NCBI GenBank assembly: GCA_964020975.1
Contig: OZ026622.1
Span: 87,779,187 to 87,843,186 of the forward strand
Length of the DNA: 64,000 bases
Origin: Hermodice carunculata
Taxonomy: Eukaryota; Annelida; Polychaeta; Eunicida; Amphinomidae
Direction: 5' to 3'
This document shows, in pieces, positions 12,836-22,605 of this stretch. Under the pieces are notes generated by a model, which was not told the DNA's origin, did no database searches, and saw only the letters and a program-made list of their open reading frames with translations. A program made the position numbers and the translations under genes. The stretch's first letter is position 1, and the number at the start of each line of letters is the position of its first letter.

Positions 12836-13805
12836 AGACATTGTCACAGGGATCAGAGACTCGTGACATGCTTTCATAATAACTAATCACCATCACAGAA
12901 ATTCAAACTTACTGCGTCCAAGGAACGTCTATATTTGGAGATATCTACCACCACACTCCAGTTGTCAGACATTGTCAAGGGGGAATCATACCTGATACAC
13001 CTACTACCTGTATCCTTCATCAGACATTGTCACAGGGACTCATACCGATACACTTATTGCCTGTATCCTTCACCAGATATTGTCACAGGGCATCATACCT
13101 GATACAGCTACTGCCTGTGTGGTCCACCAGACATTGTTACAGGGCATCATACCTGATATACCTACTGCCTGTATCCTTCATTAGACATGGCCACAGGGCA
13201 TTGGACTTACAGCATCTTTAATCACTGATTGTCAGAGGAGATTGGACTACTTCCATCCTTCAAAGACACTGTCACTGGGCACTGGATTGACTGCCTTCTT
13301 CCCTGGGCACTGGACTGCCTGTATCCTTCACCAGACATGGTCACAAGGCATTGGACTTACTGGATCCTTCATCAGCTATTATCACAGGACATTGGGCTCT
13401 CTGCATCCTTACCCAGACACTGGACTACCTGAATCCTTCACAAGCCACTCGACTGCTTGCATCCTTCACAAAATATTGTCATGGGAAATCAGGCTGGCTG
13501 CATCCTGCACCAGACATTGGGCTGCCAGTATCCTTCACAAGATATTGTCACAGAGCCTTGGACTGCCTGCATCCTACACCAGATATTGTCACAGAACCTC
13601 AGACTGATTGCATCCTACACCAGACACTGTCACAGAACCTTGGACTGCCTGCATCCTACACCATTCACTATCACAGAACCTTGGACTGCCTGCATCCTAC
13701 ACCAGATATTGTCACAGAGCCTTGGACTGCCTGCATCCTACACCAGATATTGTCACAGAGCCTTGGACTGCCTGCATCCTACACCAGATATTGTCACTGG
13801 GCATC
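12836..13805. repeat. Minisatellite, about 41-bp units
   Basis: Tandem array with core CACCAGATATTGTCACAGAG and CCTTGGACTGCCTGCATCC. It is diverged and irregular from 12836 to 13450 and nearly uniform from 13540 to 13800. The period is not a multiple of three and stops are rare on the plus strand, so long overlapping open frames appear in all three frames; these are by-products of the repeat. Confidence 0.93.
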
Positions 13806-14262
13806 AGGCAAAAGACACAACAACACATTTGCCAAATGTTTGCAGGATGAAGCCTAAAGTTTCATACAGATGTATGGCTTCCTTTTCCACAGAAAGGCTA
13901 GGATAGACACTTGTGTTTTGTATACCATGATTTAGCAGCAGAGTTATAACATGGCTACACCAGACCCAAATGCCTTGGTCTCATTGTCACAGGTGGAATG
14001 TTACAAAAGGCTCATGCCCCCACTGTTGTGGAAGTGAAATGAGTATAACATATCATGCCAAATGATTCACTTGATGTGTATTTACTACAGTCAGACAGAC
14101 TGTCGGCGCTACAATTGGCTACCATCAAAAACAACAGTAAATTAAACTGAATGATCTTCCCTGTGCAAACATTGTTCATGATCACAAGACATGGTTGTGA
14201 GGCAGAGAGATCGTGCAAGAATGTCCTTGCAGTTCTGTGATCCCCACCTCACAACCACTTCT

Positions 14263-14528
14263 CATTTCCAAGATTTTCAAAACCTTGTTTCAAAGAAAAG
14301 TTTAATTTTTTTCTTGAGAAGCGATAAGATATTTCCTGAAACAAGAATTTTAGAATCTTGGAACTAAGGGAGGATTTTTCTTTTCTCTCTTAAAACAAGA
14401 AACTTGAGAAATAATACTCTTTTTCCTTCTTATTTTAAGAAATTAATGCTTCTTTTCAGAGAAATGTAGAACAAATTTTGTAGTTATCTTAAAAAAGAAA
14501 AAAAAAATTGTGAAGATAACAATTTTGT
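14263..14528. mobile_element. Partial relative of the foldback element at 28204-28909
   Basis: Contains TTCCAAGATTTTCAAAACC and its inverted partner ending AGAATCTTGGAA, plus TTTCAAAGAAAAGTTTAATT, matching the interior of the element at 28204-28909. Outer termini are not recognisable. Confidence 0.5.
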
Positions 14529-14718
14529 ATGGTATGTAAACATATGTATGACCTGCAGCTCATCTACAGGTCGAGTACAAGAGACAGAGATATTGGACAG
14601 GCACAAATACTGATCTGTACAGCCAACTACCAGCAGCAGTGAAACAGACAGCTACTGCCGTGTTGCATAAACACTGACCCGGCATCCATTTGGAGCCACA
14701 AAACACAAAAACCAAACA

Positions 14719-14919
14719 CCGTATTCTTCCTTTTAAGTGCCTGGGACCCTCAGAAATTCAACTGAAGTATGCTCCAATTGTAGACCTAAGTTTGGAACAT
14801 TTAAACTGTTAAGCATGATAAAATATATACAAGTTTGCAACATTTTTAGAATTTTTGTATCAGAAAAATAGGGGAGAGGGAACTCAAGAAGGTGGTGGTG
14901 CTTATAAGGGATAATACGG
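14719..14919. mobile_element. Miniature inverted-repeat element, CCGTATTCTTCC family, copy 2
   Basis: About 201 bp. Left end CCGTATTCTTCCTTTTAAGT, right end in reverse CCGTATTATCCCTTATAAGC. A TA follows the right end; the left flank is CA. The interior shares CCAATTGTAGACCTAAGTTT with copy 1. It lies only 27 bp from the donor side of the FoxP exon at 14946. Confidence 0.78.
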
Positions 14920-14945
14920 TATATTGTACAGAGCTAAATACTGAC

Positions 14946-15158
14946 CTGCAGTCCTACTTGATGCTGCAGTACGAGTGACTGTTGCTGCATCATCTGCTGC
15001 AGCTGCTGCGGGGACAGCACTTGTTGCTGTAACAGTTGCTGCACTTGGTGGGGAGACATCCCCTGTTGTGGCGCCATCATCAGTAACGGAGGGGGCCCGT
15101 CTACCACCACTTTACTTTTCCGTTTTGAGGCAGGCTTTGGCGTCTGTTGCAAGAGTCC
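14946..15158 (-). CDS. FoxP: FoxP, glutamine-rich exon
   Basis: Exon of 213 bp, 71 codons, phase 0 at both ends. The acceptor is a T-rich tract ending tatctttcag and the donor is CTGCAG followed by gtcagt. The peptide begins GLLQQTPKPASKRKSKVV, then DGPPPLLMMAPQQGMSPHQV, then QQLLQQQVLSPQQLQQMM and ends VLQHQVGLQ. Vertebrate FOXP1/FOXP2 contain the closely matching [20 protein letters not shown] followed by QVLSPQQLQALLQQQQ in the same relative place, which makes the family call firm. In those proteins this Q-rich segment is part of the N-terminal transcriptional regulatory region and is followed by the zinc finger, the leucine zipper used for dimerisation and the forkhead domain; those parts are not in the window. 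KRKSK at residues 12-16 is a basic patch that could aid nuclear import. The long pure polyglutamine tract of mammalian FOXP2 is absent here. Confidence 0.93.
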
Positions 15159-16115
15159 CTGAAAGATATATAATTCAGGCATTGTGAAGATGCAAAAAAA
15201 AACCCCAACGACATCATTGCACTGCATGTTAGACCTGTACGATTTGTATTCTTCCACAGTAAGTCACTTTTTGTCAATTTATTCACAATTAGAATTATCA
15301 CACAAAATTTCAAAATACTAGAATGCATTTCCCAACTTACATCTTGTTAAAAAGCTGTAATATAACAACACAACAATGATGTAACCTTTTAAAGTTTTTA
15401 CCTCCCCCATTTGCTATTTACCTACATTCCTTGGATTGATAGATATTTCTGAAATAGCTGGCCCATTTTACTACTTAAAAGTGCTCTACCCAGGTGTGGG
15501 ATGGTGAGGCTGTACTCAGGGACAATGAAGCCAGTGCCTGCCGCCACACCATCCACTTTTGTCCCGGTTTCTTGTGGCACTCTGCCATTTACTGATCTGC
15601 TTATTTACGAGCATTTACAAAGGCCACTCAACACTGACTGCAGCCGCAGCCCTTGCCTTTACCATACATAAACAAAAAGGGTACACAATGACAACCTCCA
15701 ATGTAAAGGGGAGAGGTCTGCACATGTGTCTATGTTACTTGCATGGTGGTCCCAAACACACAGCTCAACACCCCAGGGTAGGGTTTTTGTTTTGTGCCCT
15801 CGGTCTTAATAAACTGAACCTCACACCTGACACCAACCTGAAGAACTTTGTAGTTGGCACTGGGTTATTGCACTCCATACAAAGTGTGGCCGTGTGAAGT
15901 TGATTTGTGGTAGTCTATGTTTCTTCTTCACATTTAATAACACATAAATGACACAACAGAAAATCTCTCTAGAATCTCACACACCTGAGTACATATGTTC
16001 CCCTTTAATAAGCCTCTCCTGAAAACAGGCTACCTCCTCTACAAAGGCCACTCTATGCACAAAGTATGGAATTTTCGTTGTATTTTTCCCTCTTATAAGT
16101 AGTATCTCTTATTCA

Positions 16116-16207
16116 AGAATGGGGATTTGGTAAAGTGGATATGTGGGTTTCCCATTTCAGCTAGGTGACTGGTGCCAAAGGTTGCAGGTTCGAGTCCCGC
16201 TCATTCT
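16116..16207 (+). mobile_element. tRNA-derived SINE head or tRNA pseudogene
   Basis: TGGTAAAGTGG resembles the pol III A box and GGTTCGAGTCC is a canonical B box, about 50 bp apart. AGAATGG at 16116-16122 can pair with TCATTCT at 16201-16207 as a seven-base acceptor stem with one wobble pair, and GCAGG/CCCGC gives a T-stem with one mismatch. No canonical anticodon arm is visible, so a working tRNA is unlikely. An AT-rich tail (to about 16300) follows, as in a SINE. Only one copy was seen here. Confidence 0.6.
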
Positions 16208-16359
16208 AAACATAAAATATAAGACCCTGTTTCTTGGGTGGCCTAAGAAGTGAGGTGTCACAGTACATATCATGTCATATATTTTCAAATAAATATACTG
16301 TGATTAATGGCATCATTCAGTACTAAAGAATTCATCTTGCTTGCTGGTGGATCAATAGC

Positions 16360-16750
16360 TGTGATGATCACTTAATAGTTCCCATATTCATTATACCATT
16401 GTCATAATCACTTAATAGTTCCTTCTTTCATTCTGCCACTATGCTAGTCACCAAGAAGTACCTCTTTTCAATTATGCTAGTCACTAAATAGTTTATCTCT
16501 TCATTCTGCCATAGTTCTAGTCACCAAGTAGTACATCTTTTCAATTATGCTTGTCACTAAATAGTTCATCTCTTCATTCTAAATTGTGACAATCTCTGAA
16601 CGGTTCTCTTTATTCTACCATTGTACGGATCACTAAATAGTTCCCCCATTCATCCTACCATTATGCTAATCACCAAATGGTGCTCTTAATTATACCATTT
16701 TGCTCATAATTAAATAGTTTCTCCTTTAATTCTACCATTGTGCTTGTCAA
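16360..16750. repeat. Degenerate tandem repeat around GTCACTAAATAGTT
   Basis: About seven diverged units of roughly 50-60 bp, built on variants of CACTAAATAGTTC, TCTCTTCATTCTGCCA and TTATGCTAGTCAC. High divergence between units indicates an old array. Confidence 0.75.
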
Positions 16751-17554
16751 AAATACACTGTATATGATCTTGTTCAAGTGCCCCCTACTTTTTTTTTTCA
16801 CTGGTAGACTTTAAAAGAGTAAAAAATGCCATCTGTCATAAATTTTTTTGGCATTATGGTAAATAAAGGTAATGTTGGAATCATGTATCCTAACACAGCT
16901 TATTTCAATGTCAGCACATTGTGTGCATAGGGTGTAAGGAAACAACATAGTGACCCACCACACTCATAAAAAAACTACATGTGAAACATAAATTTTGATT
17001 GGTATCTAAAGACACCTGGTAACAAGGAATGGTCTCTTTGTACATGTAATAAGACACATCCACTTGTCACTGATGAGGGGGACTTCTCGGCTATTTATGC
17101 TGTACATAAAAACTGATCAGACAGCAATTGCCAAGTGCCATCAGGTAATAATCTATACTTCCCATGAAACAATAGTAACAGCCTTCTAAGAAAGACACAA
17201 TGTTATACAGTGTTCTTAGAAAGACACAATGTAATACATTTCTTCGCACATTAACTCCTATTTCATGTACTCATCATAAAATACAGCACATGTCTTCATG
17301 AGGCATTCTGAACAACTTCTTGGAACTTCAGACTAGGTAGTATAGGTCATGCCCACTCTGGATATAAGTTCTACTGGTAGGATTGGTGCCAAACTTGGCT
17401 CCTGCTATGTAACATGTAATTACTTTGTTTTGCCAACCTAAAAACAAGAGCCTCAAATCGTGCACTGTCTGTAGTCTTCAACTTGCTTGCACAGCAGACC
17501 AAACTCTATATCATCTCAACTACACAGAAGAGACTCATGGGTCAGGAGATCCTG

Positions 17555-17720
17555 TAGTTGAGTATATTTCGATGTATTATTAGGTGACAGTAGAGAGAAG
17601 CCGTAGTCTCAGGAGAGCCTCTTGTTTCGTATATTTCAATGTATTATTAGGTGATAGTAAAGAGAACCTGTAGTGTGAGAACAGCCTTGAGCTTAGTATA
17701 TTTTGATGTATTATTAGGTG
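17555..17720. repeat. Three tandem units of about 65 bp
   Basis: Units share TATATTTCGATGTATTATTA and GGTGACAGTAGAGAGAAGCC with minor changes. Confidence 0.8.
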
Positions 17721-19815
17721 ATCCTGAATAAAGAAATAAGTTTAAATTTAAATTAAAATACACTTGTATACTGAAGAAAATATGGAGCATGGCTTGTTCA
17801 GCAGGCAAGTCCTGAACAGAATAAATGACATATGTGAGACCCCTTCAAGTACGTATCCTATGTCTTGACCTGAGCAGATCTGCTGGCTGACAAGGATGTA
17901 TATATGTGCACAATAATTATTAAAAAATTCTGTTGCCGGCCTGTTATATTCTATCATTTATTATCATTTACATGCATCTCATATACAAACGCAGTCCTAA
18001 TTTTGTAATGGTCCTTCAGATAACAATGCTGACATACTGTATGCTAATTATTTGACCCCTAGTTGCATTAAACTTACTAAAATTTATTGTCTTCAAGTTG
18101 TTTTTAATTATATTAAGTATCAAACAAGGAAATTAGCTTTTTGTGAACTTCCTGACTATATGCCGTATCTTCATGCACACATTACCACTAAAGACTTGAC
18201 TTGTTATTTCAACGCAAAAAAAAAGAAGAAAAAAAAAAGAAAAAAGAAAAACAGAAAAAAAATAATATAAAAATCATGCTTCAGTACATAGCAAACAAAA
18301 CTTTTTTTTCAATTAAAAATGTGTATCACATTAAGAGGAAATATACAGCTACATGCAATATATATCTTGAAGCACGAGTATTATGCTCTGTTCAATATCC
18401 AGAGTTTTCATAAGGTGTTTGTACATTGAAACATCTCTATTTCATAAAAAAATATTATGGTTTAATGTAGCTCCTCTTGCAAAATTACCAATGAAGAGCA
18501 ACAAAAGGGTGCCCTTGAATACTACAGAATCACTTCAAAATGTCCCATATGTGACTCCAGACAAACCAATCCAACTGCTTACATGTACGCTATTAACAGT
18601 GGCACTGTATTATACAATGTAAACTTATCAGGAAAGATACCATAATCCTAGCCCGGTCATATAACGTGAAATACTGAAAGCCGGCATTAAAGGAGAACCC
18701 AATATTTAGTTTATCGTTGTGCCTACCTAAATCCCCTTTCCCTTGAGTCATGTTGAATAAAAAAAGTCATCCGATTAATGGTACATTACCTGGGAATCCT
18801 GCAAGCTTCCCACACCTGGCCAATGGGTGTTCATATACAGTGGTCAAATCTATGCAAATCTGTATTAAAGAATGTGCAGATCACAGGCCGGTGGATCATT
18901 GTCACTGTTCCACCAGCTGATCCATCCTACGCTGCAGTCCTGTTGTAGACCTGCTTACAAGTCTCAAACTTCTTGCTTAGGTATACCAGTTGGCAGCAAT
19001 CTAAACAAGAACTTCGAGGCTCTAGTCCTGTCCAGAAACAAGTCGATGTGGTAAGAGGCAGCATGGAGCTAAACGGCACGAGAACTGATTGAAGCCTCAA
19101 TTGCCAGCGTGCTCTTACTGGCCCAGTACAGCAGTAAGCTGTGAGGCCTATCTACATGTCAAAATGTAAACATATTGATTCAATTGAGGTCTCCATAATG
19201 ATAGTGTATTCCATCTTTGTAGGATGCCATGTCTATTTTTCTTAGTCTGCACTACATAAATCACTCAAGATGTTATCTTAACCAATCCTGTTACTTCATA
19301 GTCTACCACCCCAGCACTCAACTTCAGGCTTTCAACCGCAGTGTCCTTGAGAAGCCAACAACTCTTTTGCAAATTTCATCACAATCTAGATGTTTTTCGA
19401 TGGTTTCCAGGGATATGGGAATATTGCACAGAGCCTGCTAGTATGATCATTCCGCCTGCTCACACCAACCAATAGGGGATTTCTTTGTATTTACACAGGC
19501 AACAAACTGGCTGTTTGTTTGTCCAGAGTGCGGGAGCGCAAGCTGATCCCATGGCATTAAGCATTCTCCCCAAATCACTTACAATAACAATTACAAAATA
19601 TGCTGCACGGGACTGTTCTCACTGACTGTTCTCACTGTCAGGCTGGCCTGGCTGTTAGCCCGCCTATCTTGACCTTCAATCACATGTGAAACTATTAGGT
19701 TCTCATCCGCAGACATTATATCAACAATAATTGATCGGAGATGTGAAGCGGTGTACTACCTCTTAGGGATGACCTATGTTCAAGTATGTTCCCAACTTTT
19801 CTAGAAACCTGCTTG

Positions 19816-19829
19816 GTTGCCATGGAAAC
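19816..19829. promoter_or_regulatory. RFX X-box-like palindrome
   Basis: GTTGCCATGGAAAC matches the RFX X-box consensus GTTRCCATGGYAAC except at one position of the right half-site. It lies in the repeat-poor part of the large intron. Confidence 0.45.
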
Positions 19830-20398
19830 CATTTCATTCAGCCAATAAATCTGTCAATATTGCCAACAAAAACTGTTGTCTACTTAGTCATAAAACATTA
19901 TCCAATGCTCCTTTTTTCATGTTGATTTTCATATGATCTACATGCACATGTAAGGGCTGCTTACTGATGAGTCATGTAAACAAATATGCTCCCCTTGTTG
20001 TTATACCCCTGGACATTTTTATAATCAAATTTATTTATCATATACTACAATCTATGTGTTCAATCTGCTGCAAAAGTTAAAAGGATATTATCACTGCAGC
20101 CTGCATTGATTTATATAAATGAAGGCCCAATATGGCATTAAGCCTGTCAGGTGAAGTATCAAAGCATAAGCATGACGGAAAGTGGCTACAGCAGCTCCAC
20201 CTAGTGGGGAAATGTAACTTACCAACTGCAGCAAACTAAGCTAAATGCAAACATCCAGTCATGCATCAGAAAATGCACAGTCCTAAGTTTGAAGAGATGT
20301 GGATTTTGCATTGCTTAAAAGTCATGCTACATCTGCCTTTGTAGCAGCCAGAACAAGCACCGCAAAAAACCAGTGACTCTTAACACGGTGTGATGGTA

Positions 20399-20532
20399 CA
20401 GTGAAACTTTAATACAATGATATCGTCACAAGATAAATGAATCAATTCAAGAAAATGAACATTTCGTCCCTTAAATTTGTGTCGTTAAGTGATTGTTGGA
20501 TATTTGAGAGTTGTTATGATGAGGTTTCACTG
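20399..20532. mobile_element. Diverged short mariner/pogo-type miniature element
   Basis: 134 bp starting CAGTGAAACTTTAATACAAT after a TA and ending, in reverse, CAGTGAAACCTCATCATAAC. The right flank is TG rather than TA. Ends match the family at 55401-55580. Confidence 0.6.
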
Positions 20533-21069
20533 TGGTACACTTAAATGAAAGCTGTTTCAATGTGGAATTTGAATGTGCACTAACAGCTACATGTACAGGA
20601 AATCTATAGCTTGTATTTCTCTGAATCCAGCCAAACTAAAAAAACAAAGGTTTGGTTATGTACTGGTGGTACACAGACCCCACACACAGAGTCAGCAGCC
20701 GCAGCAGGTGATGAATCAAGCATTGTGCTATGATGGACGATAGGCCACCTTTCTGTCTAGTTTGCTTACATTAGCTTCACAATGGCTTATGCAACTCTTG
20801 ACATAGTGGTCACTCAATGCGTTACTCAAACATACCAGTCAGTAAACAACTTGTCCAACTGCATGAACTGCCATACAACTTTCGAACTGCCATACAACTT
20901 TCTATAAGATTTTTTTCCCCCACGGCCATAAAGAGCATGGGTGCATCTTTGCAGAAATGGAAGAAAAAAGGTAAAAGTGCAAAGCTTGAGTAAGAGAACT
21001 GATGATTGATTTTGCACCATTCTGATGATTCCTTGATTGATTCTGATATATTACAATTTGGCTGCTGAC

Positions 21070-21265
21070 TGTTTACTTATGCAGGAAAACAGCCCCCAGG
21101 AAATGCAGTGCTGAAGATACACACAACAATCCCTCTGTCAAAATAGAGTGCTGGGCAAGCCGGATGTTTACCAATAGCCCCAGTAAACAATATCCTGTGA
21201 TAACAAATCGGCCCATTCCCTTGAACAAATGACCAGGGCACACTGGCAGCTGATGTAATGTTTAC
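21070..21265. promoter_or_regulatory. Cluster of four forkhead core sites
   Basis: TGTTTAC occurs at 21070-21076, 21165-21171 and 21259-21265, and its complement GTAAACA at 21183-21189. A further GTAAACA lies at 20842-20848. TGTTTAC is the classic forkhead core and is compatible with FOXP binding. The cluster sits in a repeat-poor part of a FoxP intron, so autoregulation is an attractive inference. Confidence 0.45.
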
Positions 21266-22344
21266 CCGATGCCCGCAGCCAGATTAGCTTTGCAGCATCA
21301 CAAGCCCTTCAACCAACACGTGTTTCTGATCCAAAATTATTGCATCCTCATCTGCTAGTTGATTTCCGTTTTTCTTCCTCCTGGAACTGAGTCGACGATA
21401 ATACAGACAATTTCTTCTCAAGTTTGATACCTGAAACTTTTTATTTCACTAGGTTCACTTATGCTCTCATCGTCATCATTGATTTCTGCTGTAACTTTCC
21501 GTTGAGTTTACGTTTTTGTGCAGCGAGCTTACATCATAAATTATTTCACTGTGACATAAAAATTCCTTTACCTGAATGAAACAGAAACCTTGAATTCTTG
21601 ACATTCTCAGAATAAATACATTTCTGGAATCCTTATATAAGATTACCAACACTATTATTTTAGTCTTAGTAGCATAAATAAACAAGGAGAACACGTATTG
21701 ATTTATCTTGTCCAACAAGAGAATATTATGTGACCTTGCCTCATCCCTCTCAGATCATGACAACACTCCTATCACAGTAGTCACATGACAGAGCTTAACC
21801 AATAATGTGCCTTCATTGCCCAAAGTTCAAGAAACTTATTTAGCAGACAGCAGCAGTAGCAGATAAAACGACCTTGTAATGACAGCGTCCATCCATTAAA
21901 GACCAATAATTAATGTTTAATATGCACCTGCCCAGAAGCAAGCAGGTGTTGGCCTATTGCAATGTAATCAAATCAAGACATCCAGAGTTTTATAACCTCT
22001 GTCTCCAATCACTGCCAGGTACATCCCTTTGGCCATGAAACCAAAAACAAAAATCCTACGAAGTGCCATTGTAATGATTGTATTCTGTCACTTTCGTGCA
22101 TTATTTGAGCACGTTTTGGTAAAAGTGCTTTTGCAGTCTTGTGTCGGGTATGAGATGATTTTTCAAATTTAACAAAGAGCTCTAACCTAATATAGTTTCC
22201 CCTTTTTTTTCTTTTTTTTTTCATGTATCTTTGACAAAAATTAATCAGACAAGGTACTGAGACAGAAATTAAGTAATACGAGCTAGCATTTATTTGAACA
22301 AATGGAGTTAGAAAGCCAGGAAAGAAGCATTAGCTGCATGACAA

Positions 22345-22380
22345 AAAAACAAAAAACAAAACAAAACAAAACAAAAAAAC
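22345..22380. repeat. (AAAAC)n A-rich tract
   Basis: Run of AAAAC units. Low complexity. Confidence 0.9.
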
Positions 22381-22401
22381 ATACATGTAAGAGGGGCTAA
22401 A

Positions 22402-22605
22402 GGGGTTATCTATACTGGCCTACTGGGTATTACTATAGTGGCCTACTGGGTATTAGCATGCTGGTCTACTGGGTATTACTATGGTGGCCTACTGGGTATT
22501 AGCATGCTGGTCTACTGGGTATTACTATGGTGGCCTACTGGGTATTAGCATGCTGGTCTACTGGGTATTACCATAGTGGCCTACTGGGGATCACCATACT
22601 GGCCT
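22402..22605. repeat. Minisatellite, 23-bp units with 46-bp alternation
   Basis: Units of CTACTGGGTATTA followed by CTATGGTGGC or GCATGCTGGT, alternating regularly so that the higher-order period is 46 bp. About eight units. Confidence 0.92.

Larger units (their letters stand above)
280..14945 (-). other. FoxP intron, about 14.7 kb, minisatellite-rich
   Basis: Inferred intron between the exons at 226-279 and 14946-15158, with a gtcagt donor at its high-coordinate end. Contents: AGGTCA-type repeats (about 300-760 and 3990-4040), A-rich and T-rich tracts (2574-2621, 3034-3101, 3717-3845), minisatellite arrays at 5790-6715, 8257-8541, 8846-9595 and 12836-13805, and small inverted-repeat elements at 11246-11437, 12050-12299, 14263-14528 and 14719-14919. 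Between these I see no gene in 900-5780, 6720-8250, 9600-11240 and 11440-11930. The block 10500-11210 has little simple repeat and is a possible conserved noncoding stretch. Confidence 0.7.

Noticed and set aside
13242-13906. Overlapping open frames of 80-168 codons in all three plus-strand frames
   Set aside because: They lie inside the 41-bp minisatellite at 12836-13805; a unit length not divisible by three with few stops produces long frames automatically.
15559-15897. 112-codon plus-strand frame
   Set aside because: Composition and codon choice look random, it lies in an intron antisense to FoxP, and no domain or splice pattern supports it.
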